Positions 18,417-32,988 of a DNA stretch of 64,000 nucleotides are shown here, piece by piece. The notes under the pieces were generated by a model, which did no database searches, was not told the origin of the DNA, and saw nothing but the letters and a program-made list of their open reading frames with translations. A program made the translations under genes and the position numbers. Location of the stretch: contig NZ_CP040504.1 of the NCBI RefSeq assembly GCF_005886145.1, positions 434,001-498,000 on the forward strand, written 5' to 3'. Every line of letters starts with the position of its first letter. Within the stretch, counting starts at the first letter, position 1. The DNA comes from Neisseria sp. oral taxon 014 str. F0314 (GTDB lineage Bacteria > Pseudomonadota > Gammaproteobacteria > Burkholderiales > Neisseriaceae).

Positions 18417-18607
18417 TTTGAAGCTCCTTATCTGTGTTTTGTTTGTAAGAGTGTTGAAAATCAATGCAGAGATTTTAACCTCTGCCGGTCGATTTGTATA
18501 ATTTATAGTTCAAATAATATTAATTACATAAAACTATAAATACCCAATCAAACGCTTCAAGACAGATAGGGCCGTCTGAAAATAAAACAAGCCCTGTCCG
18601 TTAAATA

Positions 18608-19372
18608 TCAAATATCCTCCGCCACTTTTTTGCGGACAAAAGCTTCGGCAACATCTTTCAGCCCGTATCGGTCTTTATCGGGAAATTCGGCCGTTTTGAA
18701 CAACGGTGCAAAATCCAAAGTAATACGGATTTTTTTCATGGAGACAATGCGCCACAACGATGTCGGCAAACTAACATCGGCATATGAAGGTATCGATGAA
18801 CGCCGTCCATCGCCGTCATAGTAACGCAGTGCCAATACTTGGATAGGCGCATCCGCGTCCATCGCCGATTGAAACAGCGCCGCCTTAAACGGCAGCACAT
18901 CCAGTCCCGACGAAGTGCGTGCCTCAGGAAAAAAACTGACGTTCTGTCCCGCTTTCAAAGCCTCACAAATCGCCTGATTGATCGGCTCGATATCACGTCG
19001 GGAATTGCGGTTGATGAAAACTGTACCTGCATTTTTACCCATCCTTCCCAAAACCGGCCAACTGCCGATTTCCTGTTTGGCAATAAAACTGCACGGGTAA
19101 ACTGAACTAATAGCAAAAATATCCAGCCATGACACATGATTTGCCACCACGAGTGTACCGCAGGAATCTCCATGTTCAGGCTGTATTCCCGCCTCCAATT
19201 CTATATCTAACGCTTCCAACGCTCCCTTTCCCAGTTTAACCAGTACACGGTTACGTTCCTCGGAATTGGAACCGTTTAGAGAATTTAGGTCGCGGCCCGT
19301 CCTCCACAACCAACAGGCCAAACGACCCAGACGACGGAAACGGGTGGCAATAGTGGCTTTTTGTTGAGACAT
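18608..19372 (-). CDS. nlaB: 1-acyl-sn-glycerol-3-phosphate acyltransferase NlaB
   Basis: 254 residues. Acylates lysophosphatidic acid to phosphatidic acid at the inner membrane. Motif I NHVSWLDI (HX4D catalytic pair), [10 protein letters not shown] and FPEARTSSG are the PlsC blocks. It follows mutM on the same strand by 67 bp, the fpg-nlaB order known from meningococcus, where NlaB is one of two such enzymes with different chain preference. The ATG at 19372 has no strong ribosome site. Confidence 0.88.
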   Translation of the reverse strand: MSQQKATIATRFRRLGRLACWLWRTGRDLNSLNGSNSEERNRVLVKLGKGALEALDIELEAGIQPEHGDSCGTLVVANHVSWLDIFAISSVYPCSFIAKQEIGSWPVLGRMGKNAGTVFINRNSRRDIEPINQAICEALKAGQNVSFFPEARTSSGLDVLPFKAALFQSAMDADAPIQVLALRYYDGDGRRSSIPSYADVSLPTSLWRIVSMKKIRITLDFAPLFKTAEFPDKDRYGLKDVAEAFVRKKVAEDI

Positions 19373-19439
19373 ATTATATTTTGGTTTTCTATAAAGAATT
19401 TAATATCCAGATGTAGGCTTTGCCGATTTTCAGACGGCC

Positions 19440-20267
19440 TCATTTTTGACAATGACTGCAATAAAACGTCCCGCGCTGGCCAAGCACTTCCTTCAAAATC
19501 GGCCTGCCGCATTTTACGCATGGTTTGCCCTGCCTGCCATAGACCGCGTATTCCTGCTGAAAATAACCGCTTTGACCGTCGCTATTGACGAAATCCCGCA
19601 ATGTACTTCCCCCCGTCTCAATAGCCCGCTTCAATACGGTTTTAACAGTTTCAACCAGTGTGGTACATTCCTGTCTGCTAAGCATATAAGCAGGTCTATG
19701 GGGAACAATACCCGCCTTAAAGAGACTTTCATTGGCGTAAATATTCCCCACTCCGACCACAACGGCGTTATCCATCAATACCAGTTTGACCGTCCGTTTC
19801 AACACTTTCATTTTCCGATACAAATAATCCGCATCAAATTCATCGGAGAGCGGTTCCGGACCAAGTTTCGCCAGTAACGGATGATACTCGGCTATACCTT
19901 CAAACCATAAAAACGCACCAAATTTGCGCGGATCATGATAACGCAATACCGTACCGTCTGAGAACTCAATATCAATATGATCATGCTTATCAGGTTTCCC
20001 AATACGGTCATCTCCCATCGTGAAAACCCGCAGACTGCCCGACATGCCCAAATGAATCAGCAACACACCGGTTTGGAAACGAATAATCAAATATTTGGCC
20101 CTACGCGAGCATTCTTCGACAAGCAATCCCTGCAAAATCTGCGGCAAATCCGGATTCACCGGCCAGCGCAGTTTGGATTGACGCAGTATGACGCCGCTAA
20201 CAGCCTTACCGGTGATATGCGGACCAACACCGCGTAAAGTCGTTTCTACTTCGGGTAACTCAGGCAT
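19440..20267 (-). CDS. mutM: Formamidopyrimidine-DNA glycosylase MutM (Fpg)
   Basis: 275 residues. Excises 8-oxoguanine and FaPy lesions. The enzyme requires its N-terminal Pro, so PELPEVETT fixes the start at the ATG at 20267. Mid-protein [15 protein letters not shown] and the C-terminal zinc finger CVKCGRP...YCSHCQK are intact. The frame to 20306 is spurious. Confidence 0.97.
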   Translation of the reverse strand: MPELPEVETTLRGVGPHITGKAVSGVILRQSKLRWPVNPDLPQILQGLLVEECSRRAKYLIIRFQTGVLLIHLGMSGSLRVFTMGDDRIGKPDKHDHIDIEFSDGTVLRYHDPRKFGAFLWFEGIAEYHPLLAKLGPEPLSDEFDADYLYRKMKVLKRTVKLVLMDNAVVVGVGNIYANESLFKAGIVPHRPAYMLSRQECTTLVETVKTVLKRAIETGGSTLRDFVNSDGQSGYFQQEYAVYGRQGKPCVKCGRPILKEVLGQRGTFYCSHCQK

Positions 20268-20364
20268 AACGTTTGTACTTCGATTTATATTTTTGAAACA
20301 ACACAAGTATAACCTTGGATCTCGTATTCATTCTAAATATAACACTTCTGTCATTACTCATGAA

Positions 20365-23430
<3,066 letters not shown>

Positions 23431-23704
23431 AGCGCATTCGATGTCAGGTTAAACGGCTTCAGACGGCCTTTCGGAGGTAGTTCGGGCCGTCTGAAAAATC
23501 TGCGTTATCTTACCGCAAAACGGTATTTCAGGCTATCAAAGCCACACGGCTTTCAGACGGCCTGCCATCGTTTCAAACCAATGGCTCGAAGGCCGTCTGA
23601 AAGCATATAACCAAACACCATAAGGTAAGCAACATCGATTCTTTCCGCTTTTTTTCAGACGGCCTTAAGATACTCCGCCAAGATAACGACAATACGGACA
23701 TGCC

Positions 23705-25114
<1,410 letters not shown>

Positions 25115-25125
25115 AAACGGATAAC

Positions 25126-25164
25126 AAAAAAGCTGCCCGAAATTATGGTTCGGACAGCTTTTTT
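25126..25164. terminator. Bidirectional intrinsic terminator (not DUS-based)
   Basis: AAAAAAGCTGCCCGAA (25126-25141) pairs with TTCGGACAGCTTTTTT (25149-25164), with one mismatch. It has A and T tracts on both sides and lies between convergent cysG and the lipoprotein gene. Confidence 0.85.
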
Positions 25165-25181
25165 ATTTGTCAGTCAATCTC

Positions 25182-25523
25182 TTATTCGCATTTCAACTCT
25201 TTAGCGATATCGTCAAACGACTGGTTCGCACTCATACACTGGCGAACCTGCTCGTCCGCAGGCAAAGAAGAAAACGAGCGTACAATATTGCCGTATTCGG
25301 CTTTATGTTCGGCCAGCCGCTTCTTGTCTTTTTTAGCAAAACACGTAGCGCGACGATCCAAATATGCTTTGCAAGCCTCATGCAGCGTGCCCGTACCTAT
25401 CTGGGCAGCCGCCGGTTGCACGCCCGAATGGTTGCTTTCCTCATTCGGATTTTGGCTGTTGCCGCAGGCGGCCAATACCGCAGCCGTCGTCAAAGCGAAA
25501 AATAATTTGCTGGTCAGTTTCAT
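25182..25523 (-). CDS. Small lipoprotein, possibly DUF5339
   Basis: 113 residues. Signal peptide with lipobox LAAC (Cys 20), a short linker (GNSQNPNEESNHSG), then a helical domain with four Cys (EACKAYLDRRATCFAKK, VRQCMSANQSFDDIAKELKC) able to form two disulfides. The pattern resembles small Neisseria/Pasteurellaceae lipoproteins filed as DUF5339, but I am not certain. Function unknown. Confidence 0.7.
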   Translation of the reverse strand: MKLTSKLFFALTTAAVLAACGNSQNPNEESNHSGVQPAAAQIGTGTLHEACKAYLDRRATCFAKKDKKRLAEHKAEYGNIVRSFSSLPADEQVRQCMSANQSFDDIAKELKCE

Positions 25524-25754
25524 AATCGTTCCTCGTTGGCAGAAAGGAAAAAATCCTGATAAAAAGCGGTTTGATTATACTAACGTAGAAACGCATGTGA
25601 AATCGAAATGCCGCATTTGAACAGGATTTTCCTCAAATGCAGCAAATGCTAAGAAACAGACAAATCATGTTTGACTCTATCATCCCGCTTGTCATGGATA
25701 CTATCCGGCCGAACGGTTTTGATTTTTCTGAATTTCCGAATATACGGAACATCA

Positions 25755-25785
25755 AAATAAAAAAATTTCCGCAACTTTGCGGAAT
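25755..25785 (-). terminator. Intrinsic terminator of the tRNA-Gln cluster
   Basis: On the minus strand TTCCGCAA-AG-TTGCGGAA (25767-25784) is followed by a T run (25755-25766). It lies 54 bp past the last tRNA and ends the transcript cleanly. Confidence 0.85.
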
Positions 25786-25838
25786 TATGATTATTTGAAA
25801 ACAGGATTTTAAAATTGGAAGAATTCAGAAAATATGGT

Positions 25839-25914
25839 TGGCTGGGGAGGAAGGATTCGAACCTTCGCATGCTGGAATCAAAATCCAGTGTCTTAACCGC
25901 TTGACGACTCCCCA
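25839..25914 (-). tRNA. tRNA-Gln(UUG), copy 3 in transcript order
   Basis: 76 nt with encoded CCA. Acceptor stem TGGGGAG/CTCCCCA, T arm GGTTCGAATCC, anticodon stem-loop CTGGA-TTTTGAT-TCCAG giving anticodon TTG. It is the most downstream of three tandem glutamine tRNAs and followed by an intrinsic terminator. Confidence 0.95.
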
Positions 25915-25938
25915 AAACAGGGTATTGAAAATTAAAAT

Positions 25939-26014
25939 TGGCTGGGGAGGAAGGATTCGAACCTTCGCATGCTGGATTCAGAATCCAGAGTCTTAACCGC
26001 TTGACGACTCCCCA
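25939..26014 (-). tRNA. tRNA-Gln(CUG), middle copy
   Basis: 76 nt with encoded CCA. Same body as its neighbours, but the anticodon stem-loop reads CTGGA-TTCTGAA-TCCAG, giving anticodon CTG for the CAG codon. The two differing loop positions and one stem base (GACTCTGG) are the only visible changes. Confidence 0.94.
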
Positions 26015-26032
26015 AGAATAGGGATTGCTGAT

Positions 26033-26108
26033 TGGCTGGGGAGGAAGGATTCGAACCTTCGCATGCTGGAATCAAAATCCAGTGTCTTAACCGCTTGACG
26101 ACTCCCCA
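26033..26108 (-). tRNA. tRNA-Gln(UUG), first copy in transcript order
   Basis: 76 nt with encoded CCA and anticodon TTG, apparently identical to the copy at 25839-25914. It starts ten bases after the ispE stop codon, so the cluster is probably read from the lolB-ispE direction or from a promoter inside ispE. Confidence 0.95.
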
Positions 26109-26118
26109 ACTGATCCAG

Positions 26119-26964
26119 CTACATATGAAGCAACGGGTGGATATCCAACCCTTCGACACAATATGCCTCATATAGCTCTGAAACTTGCCGGTAAATATTT
26201 TCGGCCTTATCCAAACCATCACATGCAAGGAACACGCACGAACCGGAACCGGTCATCAATGCCTCTCCATACTTGGATAATTCCAAATAAGCATCCCGCA
26301 CTTCGGGATATTCCTGAAAAACCACGGCCTGCATATCGTTTCTGAAAGGCCGCAGCATCTGGAAAGATGGGATTATGCTGGGTTCGGAATTTCGTGTCAA
26401 GTCCTTGTGGGAAAAAATTTTGGCGGTTGCCACATGCACCGGCGGCCTGACAATAACGTACCATTGTTTCGGTATGTCTGTCTCCGTTAGCTGCTCGCCT
26501 ATGCCCTTGGCAAAGGCATTGCGCCCGAAAATGAAAAACGGCACATCCGCACCGAGTTTCAACCCCAAATCAATTAGTTCCCGCCGGTTCAGACGGCATT
26601 GCCACAGGCTGTTTAACGCGATGAGTACGGTTGCGGCATCCGAACTTCCGCCGCCCAGCCCTCCGCCGGTCGGTATCCGCTTGTCCAGCCAGATATCCGC
26701 GCCTTTGCCGCAGCGGGTATATGTTTGCAAGGCCTTGGCCGCACGATAGGTCAAATCTTGTTCGGCGGAAATTCCTTCCACCGGTGTATGCAGCACGATT
26801 TGCGCGTCTTCGCGTGCGGCCAGATAAACCGTGTCGTACAGCCCTACCAAGCAAAAAATGCTTTCCAAATTATGGTAGCCGTCTTTGCGCCTGCCGGTAA
26901 TGCGCAGGTCGAGATTCAGCTTGGCCGGTGCGGGAAATGCTTGTGCACGGGAAGGTATCTTCAT
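26119..26964 (-). CDS. ispE: 4-diphosphocytidyl-2-C-methyl-D-erythritol kinase IspE
   Basis: 281 residues. ATP-dependent kinase of the MEP isoprenoid pathway, GHMP superfamily. [26 protein letters not shown] opens the fold, [18 protein letters not shown] is the ATP loop, and [13 protein letters not shown] is motif 3. It follows lolB by ten bases on the same strand, the usual lolB-ispE order. Confidence 0.96.
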   Translation of the reverse strand: MKIPSRAQAFPAPAKLNLDLRITGRRKDGYHNLESIFCLVGLYDTVYLAAREDAQIVLHTPVEGISAEQDLTYRAAKALQTYTRCGKGADIWLDKRIPTGGGLGGGSSDAATVLIALNSLWQCRLNRRELIDLGLKLGADVPFFIFGRNAFAKGIGEQLTETDIPKQWYVIVRPPVHVATAKIFSHKDLTRNSEPSIIPSFQMLRPFRNDMQAVVFQEYPEVRDAYLELSKYGEALMTGSGSCVFLACDGLDKAENIYRQVSELYEAYCVEGLDIHPLLHM

Positions 26965-26974
26965 TCAGACGGCC

Positions 26975-27562
26975 TTATCGGAAACGTGCGGCGCATTGTT
27001 TCGGTGCCGATGCGTCTTTAGCAAAATTCATTTCGTCAAACACCAGCCGCAGGGTCAACTTGGGGCTTTCCAGCAGCAGAACGCGCGGTTTGCCGTCGCT
27101 TTTGAGTGTGCGCGAAATCGTCCATTGGAATTGTTGCAGCCGCCCCTCCGAATCGATTTGGTAAGGTGCGCCTGCCACGCGCTTGCCGTTCGCCCAGATG
27201 TGCAGATACTGCACGGGCAGGTTGTAACCCAGCAACCGTCCGCTTAATTCCTCCGCCGTGGGCGCCTGATATTTTTTTCCTTTGCTGTCTACGGCCAATA
27301 CGCCCTCCCCGTCCTGGCAGAGCTGGCCCAACGTGCTGCCCAAAGGGGTGTTGATGCTGATGGTCTGGACTTGGTTTTGGTACGTCCAGTCGAAATTGGC
27401 ATACGAACCTTTTTCTTCAACCTTTACGGACAGCCTGCCGTCGGCGGTAAAATCGGGGACTTGGACGGATTCCGACCAGTCTGCCTGTTCGGGCAGCTTG
27501 GGTTGGGAACACGCCGCCAGTACGGTAACGGCGGCTGCGGACAGCCATAATTTGAATTTCAT
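26975..27562 (-). CDS. lolB: Outer-membrane lipoprotein LolB
   Basis: 195 residues. Receives lipoproteins from LolA and inserts them into the outer membrane. Signal peptide with lipobox LAAC (Cys about 18), then the beta-barrel half fold (ADGRLSVKVEEKGSYANFDWTYQNQ; TPLGSTLGQL). AGGAG five bases upstream supports the ATG at 27562 over the GTG at 27568. Operon with ispE. Confidence 0.92.
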   Translation of the reverse strand: MKFKLWLSAAAVTVLAACSQPKLPEQADWSESVQVPDFTADGRLSVKVEEKGSYANFDWTYQNQVQTISINTPLGSTLGQLCQDGEGVLAVDSKGKKYQAPTAEELSGRLLGYNLPVQYLHIWANGKRVAGAPYQIDSEGRLQQFQWTISRTLKSDGKPRVLLLESPKLTLRLVFDEMNFAKDASAPKQCAARFR

Positions 27563-27579
27563 GTTCACTCCTGACGCAA

Positions 27580-27618
27580 AGGCCGTCTGAAACGGGACAC
27601 CCTGTTTTCAGACGGCCT
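27580..27618 (-). terminator. DUS hairpin between the TPR gene and lolB
   Basis: AGGCCGTCTGAAAC (27580-27593) pairs with GTTTTCAGACGGCCT (27604-27618). It is possibly leaky, since lolB-ispE follow in the same direction. Confidence 0.5.
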
Positions 27619-27626
27619 CGGGTTGG

Positions 27627-29501
27627 TTATTTGGCAGGTTTCTTGGCGGGTTTGGATGCAGGCAGCGCCACACCGAAACGCCGCATGGTTTTTTTCAGTA
27701 CGGCGACATCGCCGCCTTTGGCCAAACTGTCGAACCATACTTTTTTCGCTTCTTCCTTCTGCCCCAACTGCCACAACACCTCACCCAGGTGAGCGGCGAC
27801 TTCGGAATCGGGATACCGTCCGAACGCGTATTGCAGGTACGGCAGCGCGGTTTGCGCATCGCCTTTACGGTAATACGCCCAACCCATGCTGTCGTTAATG
27901 GCCGGAGACTCCGGATCGAGGTTGTAGGCCGTCTGAATCAGTTTGAACGCTTCGTCTGTATCGGATATGCCGGACTGGCGCGAAATCAGCATGGTATAGC
28001 CGAGCGCGTTCATGCCGGCCGCGCTGTTGGGATTCAGCTTCAGATAGCGGCGCAGGTCGGCAATGGCTTTATCGGGCTGATGCAGCAAATCGGCGTAAAC
28101 CAGCGCGCGTTGGTAGAGGATGTCGGGCAGCAGTTTGTCCGCATCGGGCTTTTTGGCGGCTTTGGCGGCCAGCGCGTTCAGTTCGGACAATACTTCCTGC
28201 GCGTTGCCGTGTTTCGACAGGGCGAACAGATATGCGCGCTGCAAATCGCTGCTGCCGAAGAAACGCCCCTGCTGTTCGGGAAGTTTTTGCGCTTTTCTGG
28301 CTTCGGCCAGTGCCGCTTTGCCGTTACCCTGCTCCGCTTGGAGCGAGGCTTTCAGTACGGCTTTGTCAAACACATATTCCGGCGAGGTAATCCGGTTTAC
28401 CCAGCGTTCGGCTTTTTTAAACTCGCGTTTGTCGCCGTAACCCATCGCGCCGATAACGGCGGCGCGGCTTTTCTGCTCGTCGGTGCCGGTGCGGTAGGCT
28501 TTTTCCAAATAACCGTTGACGACCGATATGTCTTCCCTGCGGCTGCCTGCAAGATAGGCCGCCTGAATGTATAAGTCGGCATTCGGGTTGTCGGCCAAAA
28601 GTTCGTGCAGCCGTTTGTAGGCCTTGTCCTGCTGCTTGTTGGCAATCAGGGTGGCGATTTCCAGTTCCTGCCACACGGACGAGAGTTTTTTAGAATCCGT
28701 ATCCCTGAAGAAACGGCTCAATATTTCGGGGTTGCGCTGAGCCACCAGGCGCAGCGTCAGAGCGGTCGGCGGCAGGATTTCCGAATCGAGTTTCGCCAGA
28801 TTTTGCAATGCCGACACCGCATGGCGGTCGCTGCCGCTTTGCGCGCTGTAAATCGCGTCGGCTATCGACGCTTCGGGCATATCGGGATATTTCTGCGCCG
28901 CTTTGTGCACTTGGGACGCGCCTTTGGCAGCCAAGTCGGGCTGCTGCACCGCCGCTTGGGACAACAGTAGGAAAATCTGCTTGGCGTGTTCTTCTTCGGC
29001 GCGGGACAGAATCTCGTCCAAACCTTTGAGCGATTTGTCCGCCCTGCCCATCATCAAATTGCGCACCCAGCCCATGCGCTTCTGCGCCTCGCCCGGCACC
29101 GGCTCGATTTGCCGCCATTTCTGGTAAATCATTTCCGCCGGTTCAAACGCGTTCAGCGACACCGCCATTTCCAGCGCACGTTCCGCGACGACCGGGTCTT
29201 TGGTGCGCTCGAGCGTTACCATATAGGTAGCCAGCGCCGTACCCGCATCGCCCTTTTGCAGTGCCATTTCGCCGCCGAGCAAGGTGAATACCGTATTGGC
29301 GCGTTCGATTACGCCCATGCGCCGGCGTTGCTCCACTTCCCTTTCTTCCGGGGTATAGCGGCTTTTTTTCTGTACGATTTTCTTGATGTCCTGCGGCGTC
29401 TTGATTTTGGCGACGGAATCGTTGGACGCGCAGGCCGTGGCGGTAAACAGCATCAGCACGGCGGCGGCAACGGAACGGATGCGGGCATTGGCGAAAAACA
29501 T
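27627..29501 (-). CDS. Tetratricopeptide-repeat envelope protein
   Basis: 624 residues. A signal sequence with a possible lipobox (FTATAC, Cys 24) suggests an exported lipoprotein. The remainder is helical repeats; clear TPR units lie near the C terminus (NSAAGMNALGYTMLISRQSG, SPAINDSMGWAYYRKGDAQTALPYLQYAF, DSEVAAHLGEVLWQLGQKEEA). The tail is Lys-rich. It precedes lolB-ispE, a context in which TPR proteins occur across beta-proteobacteria; a role in envelope assembly is a guess. Confidence 0.85.
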   Translation of the reverse strand: MFFANARIRSVAAAVLMLFTATACASNDSVAKIKTPQDIKKIVQKKSRYTPEEREVEQRRRMGVIERANTVFTLLGGEMALQKGDAGTALATYMVTLERTKDPVVAERALEMAVSLNAFEPAEMIYQKWRQIEPVPGEAQKRMGWVRNLMMGRADKSLKGLDEILSRAEEEHAKQIFLLLSQAAVQQPDLAAKGASQVHKAAQKYPDMPEASIADAIYSAQSGSDRHAVSALQNLAKLDSEILPPTALTLRLVAQRNPEILSRFFRDTDSKKLSSVWQELEIATLIANKQQDKAYKRLHELLADNPNADLYIQAAYLAGSRREDISVVNGYLEKAYRTGTDEQKSRAAVIGAMGYGDKREFKKAERWVNRITSPEYVFDKAVLKASLQAEQGNGKAALAEARKAQKLPEQQGRFFGSSDLQRAYLFALSKHGNAQEVLSELNALAAKAAKKPDADKLLPDILYQRALVYADLLHQPDKAIADLRRYLKLNPNSAAGMNALGYTMLISRQSGISDTDEAFKLIQTAYNLDPESPAINDSMGWAYYRKGDAQTALPYLQYAFGRYPDSEVAAHLGEVLWQLGQKEEAKKVWFDSLAKGGDVAVLKKTMRRFGVALPASKPAKKPAK

Positions 29502-29652
29502 AAAACTTTCCTTTGTTTGAAGGCCGCCTTCTGTTTTCAGACGGCCTGAAGTCCAGCCGCTACTTTATCACATGAAGCGCGGTTTGTTGATTCAGGCGAC
29601 AGTAAACCTGTTGTAATATTATATTCAAACCGTTTTCCGCTGTTTTATACCC

Positions 29653-30258
29653 ATGATGAACCAGACCGAGCTTGCCGGATTCCTGAGCCGCGCCGCACTT
29701 TATCCGTGCGAAGAAGAAAAACTGAGAAATCAAATCTTTGCCGCCGACGGTTATACTGAAGCAGCCGTATTGCTGCCGGTGGTGTTCCATGAGCGGCAGT
29801 GGCAGATTATCCTGACCAGGCGTTCCGCCAACCTGCGCCGGCACACGGGGCAGATTTCGTTTGCCGGCGGTAAAAAAGAACCGCACGACGTAACGCCGGC
29901 ACAGACCGCCCTGCGCGAAGCCGAGGAAGAAATCGGCACCCATCCCGCCGTCTGGCAGACTTTCCCCGCCCTGCCGCCGCATTATTCGCCTTCGGGCTAC
30001 GAAGTCCGTCCCGTTCCCGCACTGAATGCGGGCAGCCCGAATCTGACCGCCAATCCGGACGAAGTGGCCGAAATTATCTATCTGCCGCTGGAAACCGCAC
30101 TGAACCCGCAAAACTACCGTCCGCGCACGCTGCAATACCGCGGCCAAACCATCCGCCCGCCTGCGCTGCCATACCTGCACCACGACATTTGGGGGCTGAC
30201 CGCGATGATTCTTTACGGATTGGCCGAACGCTACCGCCACCATATGGCACAACGCTGA
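29653..30258 (+). CDS. nudL: NUDIX hydrolase, CoA pyrophosphatase (NudL-like)
   Basis: 201 residues. The NUDIX box runs from FAGGKKEPHDVTPAQTALRE into AEEEIG, and the preceding RRSANLRRHTGQISFAGG is the CoA-pyrophosphatase signature (LLTxRxxxLRxHxGQvxFPGG), with Ala where Pro is usual. The enzyme would split CoA into phosphopantetheine and 3',5'-ADP. It starts at ATGATG, so 29653 or 29656 may be used. Divergent from the TPR gene. Confidence 0.88.
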   Translation: MMNQTELAGFLSRAALYPCEEEKLRNQIFAADGYTEAAVLLPVVFHERQWQIILTRRSANLRRHTGQISFAGGKKEPHDVTPAQTALREAEEEIGTHPAVWQTFPALPPHYSPSGYEVRPVPALNAGSPNLTANPDEVAEIIYLPLETALNPQNYRPRTLQYRGQTIRPPALPYLHHDIWGLTAMILYGLAERYRHHMAQR

Positions 30259-30368
30259 AAGGCCGTCTGAAAACCTGTTTCAGACGGCCTCTGCCTTAAT
30301 AGAGCTTATCAAGCGGGGCGGTTAAACACAATCTGCCTGAGCGGAAATAATGTTTGACCGAATGCCGA

Positions 30369-31700
30369 TTATCTTTTCGCCGGTCGGGAGGCTTTGCCGA
30401 ATCCGCCCTTGCCGCCGCTTCCGCCGCCGGATTTGCATTTGGCTTTGAACCCCTCGCCGCCTTTCTTAAATCCGCCGCCTTTCGCTTTAAAACCGGTTTT
30501 CTTACCGTCGCCCCAGCCGCCTTTGCCTTTCGGCTTGCCGCCTGCGGATTTGCGCTTGCGGGTCGGCTCCATGCCTTCGACTGTCAGCTCGGTCAGCTTG
30601 CGGTCGATATATTTTTCGATTTTGTGCACTTTGACGTATTCGTTCACTTCGGCGAAGGTAATCGCAATACCCGTGCGCCCTGCCCGTCCGGTACGGCCGA
30701 TGCGGTGGACGTAGTCTTCCGCCTGTTTCGGCAGGTCGTAGTTGATGACGTGGGTAATGGTCGGCACGTCGATACCGCGTGCGGCGACGTCGGTGGCAAC
30801 CAAAATTTTGCAGCGGCCTTTGCGCAAATCCATCAACGTGCGGTTGCGCCAGCCTTGCGGCATGTCGCCGTGCAGGCAGTTGGCGGCGAAACCTTTTTCA
30901 TACAAATCATCGGCGATGACTTCGGTCATGGCTTTGGTGGACGTGAAAATCACGCATTGGTCGATGTTGGCGTCGCGCAGGATGTGGTCGAGCAGGCGGT
31001 TTTTGTGGCGCATATCGTCGCAGTACAGCAGCTGCTCTTCGATTTTGCCTTGGTCGTCCACGCGCTCGACTTCGATGATTTCAGGGTTTTTCGTCAGTTT
31101 GCGCGCCAGTTTGCCGACCGCGCCGTCCCAAGTGGCGGAGAACAATAAAGTCTGACGGTCGCTCGGGGTGGCTTCGACGATGGTTTCGATATCGTCGATA
31201 AAACCCATGTCCAGCATACGGTCGGCTTCGTCCAAAATCAGCACTTCCAAACGGTCAAAATCGACCTTGCCGCTTTGCATCAAGTCCATCAGACGGCCCG
31301 GCGTGGCGACAATCAGGTCAACCGGTTTGCTCAGGGCGCGGGTTTGGTAGCCGAACGATGCGCCGCCGACGATGCTGACTGTGCGGAACCAACGCATATT
31401 TTTGGCGTACGCCAGCGCATTTTTCTCGACTTGCGCCGCCAATTCGCGGGTCGGCGTCAACACCAACGCGCGCGGGCCTTTGCCCGGTTTTTCGCTGCGC
31501 TTGGTCAGCCGCTGCAAAGTCGGCAGCAGGAAGGCGGCGGTTTTGCCGGAACCGGTTTGCGCCGAAGCCATGATGTCGCGGCCTTCCAAAGCAAACGGAA
31601 TGGCTTGCGCCTGAATCGGAGTCGGGCTTTCGTAACCCTCGCTGCGCACGGCGGACAAGATGTTTTTATCAAGGTTCAAATCGGCAAATTTAATAGACAT
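30369..31700 (-). CDS. rhlE: DEAD-box ATP-dependent RNA helicase, RhlE type
   Basis: 443 residues. All helicase motifs are present: SAQTGSGKT (I), PTRELAAQV (Ia), DEADRML (II), FSATWDG (III), VATDVAARGID (V), HRIGRTGRAGR (VI). The last 70 residues are a low-complexity Gly/Lys/Phe tail (GKPKGKGGWGDGKKTG) that binds RNA nonspecifically. RhlE-like proteins act in ribosome assembly and cold growth. Confidence 0.92.
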   Translation of the reverse strand: MSIKFADLNLDKNILSAVRSEGYESPTPIQAQAIPFALEGRDIMASAQTGSGKTAAFLLPTLQRLTKRSEKPGKGPRALVLTPTRELAAQVEKNALAYAKNMRWFRTVSIVGGASFGYQTRALSKPVDLIVATPGRLMDLMQSGKVDFDRLEVLILDEADRMLDMGFIDDIETIVEATPSDRQTLLFSATWDGAVGKLARKLTKNPEIIEVERVDDQGKIEEQLLYCDDMRHKNRLLDHILRDANIDQCVIFTSTKAMTEVIADDLYEKGFAANCLHGDMPQGWRNRTLMDLRKGRCKILVATDVAARGIDVPTITHVINYDLPKQAEDYVHRIGRTGRAGRTGIAITFAEVNEYVKVHKIEKYIDRKLTELTVEGMEPTRKRKSAGGKPKGKGGWGDGKKTGFKAKGGGFKKGGEGFKAKCKSGGGSGGKGGFGKASRPAKR

Positions 31701-32037
31701 GGCTATCCTAAAGAGACAACAACGCGCACGTCTGAACGGTTTTCAGACGACCTGAAGCAAAGGAAAGTAACGATACGGGAAATGTGAAGTTACGGGGTTG
31801 TCGCAAGCATCTTGCTTGTAGTTAACATCGACGACAACCTGCACAGAAAGGCTTGGCAAATATGCAAGCAATAAAAGAAACGCGCCCGAAACGGCGGTTT
31901 AGGTTGGAAGACGATGGCTTCGTATAAAAAGGCGAACGGCGGATAATATCGATTTTATGGATAACGGTCAAGCAAAAAGGCATCAAGTGCGTTAAAATTC
32001 AAACCCTTCCCAATCCTCATTCAGGCCGTCTGAAACC
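31701..32037. other. Gap between rhlE and the methyltransferase gene
   Basis: Holds the divergent upstream regions of both genes, a DUS variant (TTTTCAGACGACCTG near 31740) and a DUS at 32023-32036 just before the methyltransferase start. I see no ORF, RNA gene or repeat I can support. Confidence 0.4.
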
Positions 32038-32988
32038 ATGACCGACATCACACCCTTCGCCAACCGCATGGGCAAAAACATCAAACACCTCATGAAATGG
32101 GCGAAACGCAACGGCATCGAAGCTTGGCGCATTTACGACCGCGACATCCCCCAATTCCCCTTCGCCGTCGATGTTTACGGCGACCAAATCCACCTTCAGG
32201 AATACGATACCGGCTGGCTGATGCAGCCCGAAGAATACGAATCGTGGCTTGCCGAAGTATTGGAAGCCGTCGCCTTCGTTACCGGTTTTGCGCCCGAACA
32301 AATCCACCTCAAACGCCGCGAACGCCAAAAAGGCTTGCAGCAATACGAAAAAACCGGCAAAACCGGCGACGATTTCGTCATTACCGAAAACGGCCGCAAG
32401 TTTTGGGTCAACCTCGACAAATACCTCGACACCGGCCTCTTTCTCGACCACCGCAACACGCGCAAAAAAGTTGGCGAAACCGCAGCGGGCAAACGCTTCC
32501 TCAACCTGTTTTCCTACACCGGCAGCTTCACCGTCTATGCAGCCTCTGGCGGCGCAGCATCCAGCGAAACCGTCGATTTGTCCAACACTTATCTCGATTG
32601 GGCGAAACGCAATTTCGAACTCAACGGCATCAGCCCCGAACAACACAAAATCGTCCGCGCCGACGTGTTCCAATACCTGCAAAACGCCGCTGCCGAAGGC
32701 AAACAGTTCGACCTTATCGTCATGGATCCGCCCAGCTTCTCCAACAGCAAAAAGATGCCCGGCATCCTCGACATCCAGCGCGACCACCCAAAACTCATAG
32801 CCGGCGCGATGAACCTGCTCGCTTCAGACGGCATTTTGTACTTTTCCAACAACTTGCGCAGCTTCGTCTTGGACGATTCGGTATCGGAACAATACGCCGT
32901 CAAAGACATTTCCAAACAATCCGTTCCCGACGATTTCCGCAACAAGAAAATCCATCAGTGTTGGGAAATCAGGCACAAACCGTCATGA
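32038..32988 (+). CDS. Class I SAM-dependent RNA methyltransferase, RlmK-like
   Basis: 316 residues. The N terminus (FANRMGKNIKHLMKWAKRNGIEAWRIYDRDIP) and the middle (LDHRNTRKKVGE, RFLNLFSYTGSFTVYAASGG, MDPPSFSNSK) match the C-terminal half of 23S rRNA methyltransferase RlmKL, which makes m7G2069. DPPSF is the base-flipping/catalytic motif IV of that family. It stands as a single-domain enzyme here, so the exact target is an inference. Confidence 0.85.
   Translation: MTDITPFANRMGKNIKHLMKWAKRNGIEAWRIYDRDIPQFPFAVDVYGDQIHLQEYDTGWLMQPEEYESWLAEVLEAVAFVTGFAPEQIHLKRRERQKGLQQYEKTGKTGDDFVITENGRKFWVNLDKYLDTGLFLDHRNTRKKVGETAAGKRFLNLFSYTGSFTVYAASGGAASSETVDLSNTYLDWAKRNFELNGISPEQHKIVRADVFQYLQNAAAEGKQFDLIVMDPPSFSNSKKMPGILDIQRDHPKLIAGAMNLLASDGILYFSNNLRSFVLDDSVSEQYAVKDISKQSVPDDFRNKKIHQCWEIRHKPS

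Noticed and set aside
25637..25799. Small plus-strand ORF (MQQMLRNRQIMFDS...) in the gap before the tRNA cluster
   Set aside because: It overlaps the tRNA terminator hairpin, has no ribosome site and an odd composition.
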